A DNA stretch of 60,424 nt, taken from the NCBI GenBank assembly GCA_002710135.1, contig PAOY01000032.1:1-60424 (forward strand). Reading direction: 5' to 3'. The notes beneath the pieces are model-generated. The model saw only the letters and a list, made by a program, of their open reading frames with translations, was not told the DNA's origin and searched no databases. The translations under genes and the position numbers were made by a program. The DNA comes from Dehalococcoidia bacterium. GTDB taxonomy: Bacteria; Chloroflexota; Dehalococcoidia; Lucifugimonadales; Lucifugimonadaceae. Positions 20,685 to 30,207 of the stretch are shown piece by piece. The stretch's first letter is position 1. Each line of letters starts with the position of its first letter.

Positions 20685-23600
20685 ATGAAAGAAAATAATA
20701 AAAAATACTATCCAGAAATCGAACCTAGCGTAAATTTCTCAAAAGTTGAAGAATCCATATTAAAGAAATGGAATTTAGAAAAAACATTTGATAAATCAAT
20801 TTCTAATAGAGATGGATCAGATGAATTCGTATTTTATGATGGGCCTCCATTTGCCAATGGATTACCTCATTATGGTCATATTCTTACAGGATTTGTAAAA
20901 GACATTATTCCTCGATTCAAAACAATGACCGGTTCTAAAGTTGATAGAGTATTTGGCTGGGATTGTCATGGCTTGCCTGCAGAAATGGAATCTGAGAAAG
21001 AACTCGGAATAACAGGTATAAAACAAATTCAAGATTTTGGTGTAGAGAAATTTAACAATCATTGCCAAGAATCTGTAATGAAATACACTAAAGAATGGGA
21101 AGTTACCGTTGGAAGGCAAGCAAGATGGGTAGATTTTGAAAATGATTACAAAACTATGGATCTTGACTACATGGAATCCGTGATGTGGGCATTCAAGCAA
21201 CTATGGGATAAAGGCTTAGTTTATGAAAAAGATAGAGTGATGCCATATTCTTGGAAAGCTGAAACTCCTCTTTCAAACTTCGAGACAAGATTGGATGATT
21301 CATACAGAGAGAGAAAAGATCCTGCAGTTACTGTAAAGTTTGAAATTGATAATACAAGCATAAAATTTGAAAATGACAACAAATCCTTTTTACTAGCATG
21401 GACAACAACTCCATGGACGCTTCCTTCTAACTTAGCATGCGCTGTTGGTAAAGATATAGAATACTCAATAGTAAATCTAAATAATGAAAACCTTATTTTA
21501 GCATCTTCTGTTTTAGAAAATTTCCAAGAAGTTTTAGAGGGTTACAAAATTATAAAAACTGTCATGGGTAGTGAAATAATAGATACGAAATATTTTCCTA
21601 TATTTGATTATTTCAAAGATACAAAAAATGCATTTAGAGTTCTTGAAGCTGACTTTGTAAACACTGAAGAAGGAACAGGTATTGTTCATATGGCTCCAGG
21701 ATTTGGTGAAGATGATCAGATGGTTTGTGAGCAAAACAATATACCAATTATTTGTCCTGTAGATGATCAAGGGAAATTTACAAGTGAAATAAAAGAATAT
21801 GAAAACTTGCTAGTTTTTGACGCAAACGAAAAAATCATCTTAGATCTAAAACAAAGAAATATTATCGTAAAAAAAGAAAATTATCTTCATAATTATCCAC
21901 ATTGCTGGAGAACAGATGAACCACTAATTTATAAATCTGTAAATTCATGGTACGTTGAAGTTTCATCATTTAAAGACAGAATGGTTGAACTAAATCAAGA
22001 AATTTCATGGACGCCAGATCATATTAAAGATGGAACATTTGGTAAATGGCTTGCCGGTGCAAGAGATTGGTCTATCAGCAGAAACAGATTTTGGGGAACA
22101 CCAATTCCTGTATGGAAGTCAGATGATCCAAAATATCCTAGGGTAGATGTTTATGGAAGCCTTGATGAAATTGAGAAAGATTTTGGAATAAGGCCTGACA
22201 ACCTACATCGACCGCATATAGATCAATTAACAAGACAAAATCCAGACGATCCTACTGGCAAAAGTAAAATGATAAGAGTAACAGAGGTATTTGATTGCTG
22301 GTTTGAATCAGGATCAATGCCATTTGCTCAAGTTCACTATCCATTCGAAAATAAAAAATGGTTTGAATCTCATTTTCCTGCTGATTTTATAGTTGAATAC
22401 ATAGGACAAACAAGAGGTTGGTTTTATACTATGATGGTATTGAGTACAGCCATATTTGATAAACCTCCTTTCAAAAATTGTATTTGTCACGGAATAGTTT
22501 TAGATACTAACGGAGTAAAGCTATCAAAAAAATTAAGAAATTACCCTGAACCTGAAATGATTTGGGAAAAATATGGTGCAGACTCATTGAGATGGTTCCT
22601 TTCCTCTTCTGCTGTATTGAAGGGACAAAATTTACAAATAGACATGGATGGAAAAGGTATTTCTGATGCTCAAAGGCTAATAATAACTCCATTATGGAAT
22701 GCATTTTATTTCTTCTGTTTGTATGCAAACGCAGAAAGTGTTTCAGCAAAAGAGAATTATGATTCAAAAAATCCTCTAGATATATATGCTTTATTAAAAA
22801 CTAGAGAACTAATTGAAAATATTGAAAAAAATCTTCAAGATTATGATATTTCATCTGCATGTCAGGCTGTACCAAATTTTATTGATGCAATTAATAACTG
22901 GTATATTAGGAGAAGCAGGCCAAGATTTTGGAAACATGCTGACGACACTGACTCTAAAAATGCATATGATACTTTGTATACTATTTTATTGAATGCAACT
23001 AAGGTACTATCTCCCCTAATGCCCTTAATCTCAGAAGAAATTTATACAAAACTTTCTTCAGAAGAAAGTGTTCATCTATGCGATTGGCCTAAAACAGACA
23101 AGTTTCCAAATAACCCAAAATTTCTTGAACAAATGGACTTAGTAAGAGATATTTCGTCTGCCGGATTAGGAATTAGAAAAACAAATAATATTAGAGTAAG
23201 GCAGCCTCTGAAGGAAATTACTATAGTTGGAGATGATATTTCATGGTTGAATGATTTTGAAAATTATATTTTAGAAGAAGTGAATGCTAAAAGTATGATT
23301 TTAGATGAAAATTCTGACTCTCTATACAGAAATAAAATCAAGATTAACTTAAGAAAAATGGGGCCAAAATTAGGTAAAAATACTAAAAAATATATGGAAG
23401 CTGCAAATAATTTTAATTGGCAAATGAACGAAGATAAAACTATTAATATTTTGGATATGGTTCTTCAAGAAGATGAGTATATTTTAGAGAAAGAGTCAAA
23501 CCCAGGGACTGAAACAAGAGAAATAAATGATGGAAAAATTATTGTTTCACTAAATATTGAAATAGATGATGAATTAAGGGTAGAAGGAGTTGCAAGAGAT

Positions 23601-23828
23601 ATTCTAAGAGCCGTACAAAATAAAAGGAAAGATGAGAATCTAGATATTTCTGACAAGATAATAATTAATATCACCGGGGAAAAAATAGTTAAAGAAGCTG
23701 TGTCAAAATTTGGAAATTATATTACAACTAATTCTCTTGCCGAAGGTATAAAGATCACTGCCATTGAAGGTGATTTAATAAAAATCTCTGATGAATTATC
23801 GATAGGCTTAAGTATAGAAAAAATTTAA
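20685..23828 (+). CDS. ileS: Isoleucyl-tRNA synthetase, type 2 (eukaryote-like)
   Basis: DGPPFANGLPHYGHILTG, GLPAEMESEKELGITG, GVKLSKKLRNYPEPEMIWEKYGADSLRWFL; 1047 aa. Confidence 0.96.
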   Translation: MKENNKKYYPEIEPSVNFSKVEESILKKWNLEKTFDKSISNRDGSDEFVFYDGPPFANGLPHYGHILTGFVKDIIPRFKTMTGSKVDRVFGWDCHGLPAEMESEKELGITGIKQIQDFGVEKFNNHCQESVMKYTKEWEVTVGRQARWVDFENDYKTMDLDYMESVMWAFKQLWDKGLVYEKDRVMPYSWKAETPLSNFETRLDDSYRERKDPAVTVKFEIDNTSIKFENDNKSFLLAWTTTPWTLPSNLACAVGKDIEYSIVNLNNENLILASSVLENFQEVLEGYKIIKTVMGSEIIDTKYFPIFDYFKDTKNAFRVLEADFVNTEEGTGIVHMAPGFGEDDQMVCEQNNIPIICPVDDQGKFTSEIKEYENLLVFDANEKIILDLKQRNIIVKKENYLHNYPHCWRTDEPLIYKSVNSWYVEVSSFKDRMVELNQEISWTPDHIKDGTFGKWLAGARDWSISRNRFWGTPIPVWKSDDPKYPRVDVYGSLDEIEKDFGIRPDNLHRPHIDQLTRQNPDDPTGKSKMIRVTEVFDCWFESGSMPFAQVHYPFENKKWFESHFPADFIVEYIGQTRGWFYTMMVLSTAIFDKPPFKNCICHGIVLDTNGVKLSKKLRNYPEPEMIWEKYGADSLRWFLSSSAVLKGQNLQIDMDGKGISDAQRLIITPLWNAFYFFCLYANAESVSAKENYDSKNPLDIYALLKTRELIENIEKNLQDYDISSACQAVPNFIDAINNWYIRRSRPRFWKHADDTDSKNAYDTLYTILLNATKVLSPLMPLISEEIYTKLSSEESVHLCDWPKTDKFPNNPKFLEQMDLVRDISSAGLGIRKTNNIRVRQPLKEITIVGDDISWLNDFENYILEEVNAKSMILDENSDSLYRNKIKINLRKMGPKLGKNTKKYMEAANNFNWQMNEDKTINILDMVLQEDEYILEKESNPGTETREINDGKIIVSLNIEIDDELRVEGVARDILRAVQNKRKDENLDISDKIIINITGEKIVKEAVSKFGNYITTNSLAEGIKITAIEGDLIKISDELSIGLSIEKI

Positions 23829-24736
23829 TCTAATCTTTCTAAACTCATTTCTAAAATTTTATTCTGATGGTTTTGTTTTCTAATATTTAGATAAATTGTA
23901 AACCTTGCGCAAACCTGAGCACCAATCAACAAAATTATAGAAGAAATATAGATGAATGCCATAAATACAATTATTGCACTAACACCACCATATATTGATC
24001 CAGATACACCGCTATAATTCCTAAGGTACAAAATAAATACCATCTTGTTGATTTCTTCAGCAAGTGTAGCCAATACAGCAACCGGTAAAATATGCAAAAA
24101 ATTTAATCTAATATTTGGGAGCCACCAAAAACAAATAGCAAATACAGAAAATGTTAGTAGAGGAGGTACAAGCAAAGCAAGTCTATTCCATATATTTGGA
24201 TCAATGTACGGTGAGTCTGGAAAATTTATTTGTATTAGTTCACTTAAAAAACTTAATCCTGTGGTTAATATGAATGAAATTAACAGTAATGAAGATGCTA
24301 CAAAAAGCAAAGTAAAATCTATAACTCTTTCCTGAAAAAAACTTCTTTTTTTATCTATTTCCCAAATAAAATTTATACTTTTTCTAATACTTCCAAAAAC
24401 AGCACTAGATGCAAATATAAGTCCAATAGCTGCAACTGTACTTGTTGCTAATCTGTTGGATGTCAAACTATCAAAAAATCCTTTCAAAAACTCATCATCT
24501 TGTTCATCAAATATTGGAATAAGATTTTTAAGAGAATCCAATATAGTCTGTTCAAAATCAGGAAGTCCAAGAAATATTGAAAAAATCATTATTATTGCCA
24601 GTAATAAAGGAAATATTGAAAAGAAAGCATAAAAGGATATAGCTGCACTCAATAAAGGAACATTTTTATCAATAAATTCATTGGTTATATCGGCTATTAG
24701 AGAAAAAAGCCAAAGAAAAAAACGGATTATAAACAT
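23825..24736 (-). CDS. YihY/virulence factor BrkB family membrane protein
   Basis: LLSAAISFYAFFSIFPLLLAIIMIFS, RKSINFIWEID, YLRNYSGVSGSIYGGVSAIIVFMAFIYISSIILLIGAQ. Confidence 0.9.
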   Translation of the reverse strand: MFIIRFFLWLFSLIADITNEFIDKNVPLLSAAISFYAFFSIFPLLLAIIMIFSIFLGLPDFEQTILDSLKNLIPIFDEQDDEFLKGFFDSLTSNRLATSTVAAIGLIFASSAVFGSIRKSINFIWEIDKKRSFFQERVIDFTLLFVASSLLLISFILTTGLSFLSELIQINFPDSPYIDPNIWNRLALLVPPLLTFSVFAICFWWLPNIRLNFLHILPVAVLATLAEEINKMVFILYLRNYSGVSGSIYGGVSAIIVFMAFIYISSIILLIGAQVCARFTIYLNIRKQNHQNKILEMSLERLD

Positions 24737-25732
24737 TTAGATTCTATTTTCTCTATATGCAGAAAGATAGTTTACACAGAACTCATCTTTACCTTCCAGC
24801 ATATCTTTTGTAATTGAAAAAGCCTCGCTATTTTTATCTATATTTAAAATTCTATCTATCTTAGATTCTACAGGATTAATGATTCCTGAGTTAGCACCAC
24901 AATCTATTGCCAAACTAATAAAAACATCATTAACTAGTCTTCTTTTAGGCAAGCCAAAAGATACATTACTCATTCCTCCAGTAATATTTATATCTGGCCA
25001 TTTATCTTTAATCATTGATATAGCATCTAGAGCGTCTTTACCGTATGCAGATGATACTGAAATAGGAAATATCAAAGGGTCTACAAATAAATCTTCTATT
25101 TTTAGTCCTTTAGTTACTGATAATTCTACTAGATTTATCAGATTATCAAGTCTTTCATTAGAATCTTCAGGCATACTGCTCTCACTTGCAGCACTTACAA
25201 CTACTTGAGCATCATAATCTAGAATACTTTCAATTAAGTCTTTTCTCTCAAGAGATAAAGAGTTTACCATAGGTCTCATATGGTTATTGTATTCTTCTAA
25301 GCCTGCAATTATGATATCTGGATTTGAAGAATCAATAGAGACAGGCACTGAAGAGTTTTGTTTAATAACATTCACTAGCCACTTCATTGCAACTATTTGC
25401 TCATCTAATTTATAGCTATATTCATCAACATTTATATCTAAATATGATGCTGAGTTAGAAATCTGTCTTTCTATTTCCCACTTAATATAGTCAATACCTT
25501 GATCTTTATTTCCATTCATCCCATGCCAAATAGCAATCATAAAATGCTTTAATTGCCCTTGTTTATATGGTTGAGTATTTTCAAAGTGGTCAGGAATTTC
25601 CATGATGGAGAAATTATCACCTTTTTTTCTATATGTAATAACATCTTTGGAATCAATCTTTTTTGTTCTAATCCCACCTAATTTTATAGATCGAGTTGTG
25701 TGTATATTTTCTCCAATAATTTTAAAATTCAA
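24737..25732 (-). CDS. Methyltetrahydrofolate:corrinoid methyltransferase-like (pterin-binding, AcsE/MtrH-like)
   Basis: IIGENIH, SASYLDINVDEYS, PVSIDSSNPDII, NITGGMSNVSFGLPKRRLVN. Confidence 0.8.
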   Translation of the reverse strand: MNFKIIGENIHTTRSIKLGGIRTKKIDSKDVITYRKKGDNFSIMEIPDHFENTQPYKQGQLKHFMIAIWHGMNGNKDQGIDYIKWEIERQISNSASYLDINVDEYSYKLDEQIVAMKWLVNVIKQNSSVPVSIDSSNPDIIIAGLEEYNNHMRPMVNSLSLERKDLIESILDYDAQVVVSAASESSMPEDSNERLDNLINLVELSVTKGLKIEDLFVDPLIFPISVSSAYGKDALDAISMIKDKWPDINITGGMSNVSFGLPKRRLVNDVFISLAIDCGANSGIINPVESKIDRILNIDKNSEAFSITKDMLEGKDEFCVNYLSAYRENRI

Positions 25733-25736
25733 TATA

Positions 25737-26519
25737 TTATCCTTCTTCTTTTTCTATCCAACTATTGAGTTCTTTTATTCCACCAAATGGAAAAAAATGA
25801 AGTTGATCATAATTCTTAAGACCTGAGATAATCTCCGAAGGATTATGTTTTACTAATTTTGTTAGACCAAATTTTTTATTTCTTACGATTAAAGCGGTTG
25901 CAGATACTCCACAAATTTTCGCATAATTTATCAAAGTTGTAAGTTTTGCAGGACCAGCAATGCCAATTTTTATATCAATATTATCTACCAGAACATTTTT
26001 TTTGAGTTCATTTTTGATTTTTAAAATCCATGTATTAGTTTTATCTATATCAAGAGTCCATTGAGTAACTATGGAAAAATTAATATTATTTTCATAGAGC
26101 CATTTGGACTTTTCGATTAAGTTTTTATCAGACTCAACATCATCTGGGTTCCCTTCAGGATGGCCAGCTATATTTATCTTAAAACTATATTTTTGAAAAT
26201 AACCTGTCTCGAATAAATCCATTGTCCTAGAAAAAGGACCTTCTTGTTTCTTTGGACTTCCTCCGATTACTAAAATTTCTTTTACTCCAACAGAATCTAG
26301 TTTAGCCAAAAAGTCTTCTAACTGATAACGATCTAAAATCGTTCTAGCTGGAAGATGAGGTATGGGATTATATCCTAAATCAAAAAGTGATTTAGAAGCA
26401 TCAACTATATTCGAATAACTATCTCCTGGTATAAAAGCTACAAAAATATCTTTAAACTTTTTTTCAGGAAGAAATTTTAACCTATCTAATTGTTTAGGAA
26501 CTATTTCTAGTGAATGCAT
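25737..26519 (-). CDS. Methylenetetrahydrofolate reductase family protein
   Basis: LGYNPIPHLPARTILDRYQLEDFL, EILVIGGSP, INIAGHPEGNPD, FSIVTQWTLD, IGIAGPAKLTTLINYAKICGVSAT. Confidence 0.8.
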   Translation of the reverse strand: MHSLEIVPKQLDRLKFLPEKKFKDIFVAFIPGDSYSNIVDASKSLFDLGYNPIPHLPARTILDRYQLEDFLAKLDSVGVKEILVIGGSPKKQEGPFSRTMDLFETGYFQKYSFKINIAGHPEGNPDDVESDKNLIEKSKWLYENNINFSIVTQWTLDIDKTNTWILKIKNELKKNVLVDNIDIKIGIAGPAKLTTLINYAKICGVSATALIVRNKKFGLTKLVKHNPSEIISGLKNYDQLHFFPFGGIKELNSWIEKEEG

Positions 26520-26600
26520 ATGGACATAAAAATGTTATAAAAACTTAATTGTGTGTTACAAGTATAATCTATATATGACTAAATAAAAATTATTTAATCA

Positions 26601-28085
26601 ATGAATCAAAATAAAAATATTAATATCGATGGGAATATAACCCATAAAATAAAAAGATCCCTAGAATTAGCACCTGAAATAATAAAACTAGAATCTAGAA
26701 AAAGGTCAAATAGAGGAATAAATTCACCTTTAATAATTCTATACGGTTTAGTTTTATTTATTATTTTAGGAACATTTTTACTATTTTTACCTTTCTCTAC
26801 GAAAACTGGAGAAAATATTTCTTTAGTTGATAGTTTTTTTGTAGCAACATCTGCAGTAACGGTTACAGGATTGACTCCATTTCAATCTGAAACGACTTGG
26901 AGTACTTTTGGACTTTATGTAATAATGATCTTGTCATTTATAGGTGGATTAGGGTTCATGATGGGCGCAGGATTCATAATATATATATTTTTCGGTAGAA
27001 AATTAAATTTAGAACAAAAAATACTTATCAATGAAAGTCTTTCTGATGCCACTCCTTCTAAAATAGCCCCAGGAAGCTCAATTAAATTAGTACTTAATAT
27101 TTTTATAATGAGTCTAATTTTTCAGTTTATTGGCTTTATTATTATGTATCTACTTTGGCAAGAAAAAAGCTTTAGCAATGATCATGGAGCATTTTTTAAT
27201 GCAATGTTTCATTCAATTTCTGCATTCAACGGAGCAGGGTTTGATATATTAATGGATTCAAACGGAGGGAGTATAGGTACTATAAAAGAAAGCCCATATA
27301 TCCTCAATATTACAATGATTTTAATTATATTAGGAAGTATTGGATATCCTTTTATTCTAGAATTATTTGCTAATGGAAAACTTTTTCTCCAATCAAAATA
27401 TAAAGAGATTTTCTTCACATTAAATTTCAAAGTAGTTTTATTTGGAACTGCATTTATTATAATTCTAGGTTCTGCTCAATTTTTATTTTCAGAATGGTCA
27501 AATATAGGAACTATATCTGAAGAAAAAATAAAAGAAAAAATTGTACTATCAATTTTTCACAGTATAACTAGGACAGCAGGGTTTTCATTGATTGATTATA
27601 ACTTGATACATAACAGTACGAGTATTACTACTATTGCACTAATGTTTATTGGTGGAAGCTCTTTATCAGTTGCAGGAGGAATAAAAATAGGCACACTATC
27701 AATAATAATTATTTCTTTGATATCTACAATTATAGGTAAAGAAGAGGTCACAATTTTTAAGAGAACTATCAATAAAGATATTATTAGAAGATCTTTAACT
27801 ATATTTATATTTTCTATATTTCTAATAATATTTTCTTTTATGATTATTTCATCTTTTGAACCTGATACCATATTTAGAGAATTACTTTTTGAGTGCGTAA
27901 GTGCATTTGGAAATGTTGGACTGACTACTGGAATTACGGGTAGCCTAAATGACTCCTCCAAAGTGCTTATGTCATTCTTAATGATAATTGGCAGGTTTGG
28001 GCCAATGGTGTTGGCTATTATGTTCGTTGGAAAAACTAAAAGAGAAAATGCAAAACCTGCCTATGAAATAGTAAGGATTGGATAA
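26601..28085 (+). CDS. TrkH/KtrB-type potassium uptake membrane subunit
   Basis: SAVTVTGLTPFQSE, HSISAFNGAGFDIL, FIGGSSLSVAGGIKIGTLSI, VSAFGNVGLTTGITG. Confidence 0.93.
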   Translation: MNQNKNINIDGNITHKIKRSLELAPEIIKLESRKRSNRGINSPLIILYGLVLFIILGTFLLFLPFSTKTGENISLVDSFFVATSAVTVTGLTPFQSETTWSTFGLYVIMILSFIGGLGFMMGAGFIIYIFFGRKLNLEQKILINESLSDATPSKIAPGSSIKLVLNIFIMSLIFQFIGFIIMYLLWQEKSFSNDHGAFFNAMFHSISAFNGAGFDILMDSNGGSIGTIKESPYILNITMILIILGSIGYPFILELFANGKLFLQSKYKEIFFTLNFKVVLFGTAFIIILGSAQFLFSEWSNIGTISEEKIKEKIVLSIFHSITRTAGFSLIDYNLIHNSTSITTIALMFIGGSSLSVAGGIKIGTLSIIIISLISTIIGKEEVTIFKRTINKDIIRRSLTIFIFSIFLIIFSFMIISSFEPDTIFRELLFECVSAFGNVGLTTGITGSLNDSSKVLMSFLMIIGRFGPMVLAIMFVGKTKRENAKPAYEIVRIG

Positions 28086-28744
28086 TGAAATTAAAACCTC
28101 AAGTCGTAGTTATAGGACTAGGAAGATTTGGAACAAGCTTTGCAAGCAAAATGTATCAACTAGGATATGATGTTATGGCTATTGATCATGATGAAGAAAA
28201 GGTACAATCTATGATTGGGCAAGTAACATATCCTGTAACAGCTGATGCATCCTCAGAAACTGCATTGCGAGAATTGGGAGTTCAAGACTTCGATGTAGGA
28301 GTTGTTGCAATTGGTTCAAATATAGAAGTTTCCGTAATGGTTACTGTTTTACTTAAAACATTAGATCTAAATACTGTGATTGCTCGAGCATCTTCCACAC
28401 TTCATGAAAGTACATTGAGTAGACTTGGTTGCGACAGGGTTATATTCGCTGAGGAAGAAATGGGAGATAGACTAGCAAATACTTTGTTCACGCCCATTGT
28501 TGAAGAATACTTAGAGCTTTCTACTAATCTTGGGATAAGCAAAATGAGAGTCCCAGATAGGCTTATAGGTTTTACATTGACTGAAGCAGGTTTTGAAAAT
28601 AAACCAGGTTCTCAAAAGTTAACAGTAGTTTCTATAAAAAGAGGAGATTCTTTAGTTCTTTATCCTTCATCAGATGAGGTTCTAACTGAAAATGATGAAT
28701 TGTGCATAATAGGTAACAATAATAGTATAAATAAGTTGCTCTAA
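28085..28744 (+). CDS. TrkA/KtrA-type K+ uptake regulator (RCK_N and RCK_C)
   Basis: VVVIGLGRFGTSFASKMYQLGYDVMAIDHDEEKVQ, VTADASSETALRELGVQDFDVGVVAIGSN. Confidence 0.93.
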   Translation: MKLKPQVVVIGLGRFGTSFASKMYQLGYDVMAIDHDEEKVQSMIGQVTYPVTADASSETALRELGVQDFDVGVVAIGSNIEVSVMVTVLLKTLDLNTVIARASSTLHESTLSRLGCDRVIFAEEEMGDRLANTLFTPIVEEYLELSTNLGISKMRVPDRLIGFTLTEAGFENKPGSQKLTVVSIKRGDSLVLYPSSDEVLTENDELCIIGNNNSINKLL

Positions 28745-28745
28745 A

Positions 28746-29160
28746 ATGAATCCCCAAAAAATAATATTATTATTGGAAAAAGAAAAAAATGAAGAAATAA
28801 TTGATTTCGTAGTTCCATTCATCAGAGAGTACTCAACTGTTGTTTATTTTTTGTACGTCATTGAAATACCTGTAAAATATGAGATTGATTATGAAATAGG
28901 AAGTGAAATCAATATTGGAGAAAATGTTCTTAGCGATGCAAATAAATATTTGATGTCAAAAAAAAATAAACTATGACTTGAACGGAGAAAATTTTATTCT
29001 CTTGCAATCAAGAAATTCTGGAGTAGGAATAGTAAAAGAAGCAAAAAGATTGGGCACTGATATGATTTTTTATAAAAAAAATAAAAATGACTCAAATTAT
29101 AAATTTGAATATATAAATAAACATTCTGATGCCGATACAATACAACTACTAAAAAGTTAA
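28746..29160 (+). CDS. UspA-like stress protein, split by a +1 frameshift at an A9 tract (28958-28966)
   Basis: ORFs 28746-28976 and 28978-29160 join if one A is removed: ...ANKYLMSKKINYDLNGENFILLQSRNSGVGIVKEAKRLGTDMIFYKK, a UspA-like layout. Confidence 0.6.
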
Positions 29161-29164
29161 ATTT

Positions 29165-29563
29165 ATGGAAATATCAATAATAGGAACATCTCAAATTACA
29201 GATTTTGTAATAAATAAAATAATAAATCATTCTGAGAAAATTAGAGTTTACTCTGAAGAGCGTGATTATAACTTTGAAAATAAAAATAAATCAAAGAAGA
29301 ATTTAGAAATAATATTAATGAAGAATATAGAAGATAAAATTCAAGAAATAGCTAAATCTTCGGAAATTATTTTTTTATTAAATCAATCAGATTCGTTCAA
29401 CTTATTTTGCTATGAAAAAATCTTAGCCGATGAAGAAAATAAAAAAATTATAGTCTTAATAAATGACACGGAAATTTACAGTATATTTAAAAATAAAAAT
29501 ATTCCAGTAATAACCCCCACAGAAATTAATGAACAAGATTTTTCATACTTAGTAAAAGGGTAA
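29165..29563 (+). CDS. Degenerate TrkA-N-like/hypothetical protein in the K+ locus
   Basis: Begins ISIIGTSQITDFVINKI, Rossmann-like beta-alpha-beta; lies between UspA-like and TrkA-like genes. Confidence 0.5.
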   Translation: MEISIIGTSQITDFVINKIINHSEKIRVYSEERDYNFENKNKSKKNLEIILMKNIEDKIQEIAKSSEIIFLLNQSDSFNLFCYEKILADEENKKIIVLINDTEIYSIFKNKNIPVITPTEINEQDFSYLVKG

Positions 29564-29568
29564 TTTAA

Positions 29569-30207
29569 ATGTACATTATTATATCTGGAATGAACAATAT
29601 AACTATAAATTTAGCCAAAAAATTAATAGCTGAAGGAAATGAAATAACATTTATTGATGATGATAAAAGTAAGTCAGAAAAAATAGAAAATGAAATCGGA
29701 TTTGTAAGTCTTTTAGGGACTTCTACCAGTAAAAGTACATTAATTGAGGCAGGATTAGAAAGAGCTGATTACTTCGTAGCATCAAACATTGAAGATGATA
29801 TAAACTTTTTATCAATCAAAATAGCTAAAAGCCTAAATAACGATATAACTACTGTAGCCCTTATAAACAAGACTTCTAATAAAAAATACTTTGCCGGGGA
29901 CGATTTTGACTTCGCTTTAGAATATGACGAAATGATAAGCGAAACTCTAAATTCTTTCATATCAAATAATTTTGATCAATTGATTTTTACAAATACAGAT
30001 AATCACACAGAAATAAGAGTGATATCTGTAGGAAATGATTCAAGCTTAGTTGGAAAAACAATTAATGATATTGATTTAAGTACTGAAACCCAAGTTATAG
30101 CAATTATTTCATCTTCTGGTTCTATATCTCACAATTTCAGCAACACATTGAATCCACTTGATAAAATATTAATTCAAAGCACTATAGTTTATAAAAAAAA
30201 TGAATAA
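29569..30207 (+). CDS. Second TrkA family protein (RCK domains)
   Basis: MYIIISGMNNITINLAKKLIAEGNEITFIDDDKSKSEKI, LLGTSTSKSTLIEAGLERADYFVASNIEDD. Confidence 0.82.
   Translation: MYIIISGMNNITINLAKKLIAEGNEITFIDDDKSKSEKIENEIGFVSLLGTSTSKSTLIEAGLERADYFVASNIEDDINFLSIKIAKSLNNDITTVALINKTSNKKYFAGDDFDFALEYDEMISETLNSFISNNFDQLIFTNTDNHTEIRVISVGNDSSLVGKTINDIDLSTETQVIAIISSSGSISHNFSNTLNPLDKILIQSTIVYKKNE

Noticed and set aside
27596-27961. 121-aa minus-strand ORF
   Set aside because: Antisense to the TrkH/KtrB gene; hydrophobic appearance mirrors the membrane protein on the other strand.
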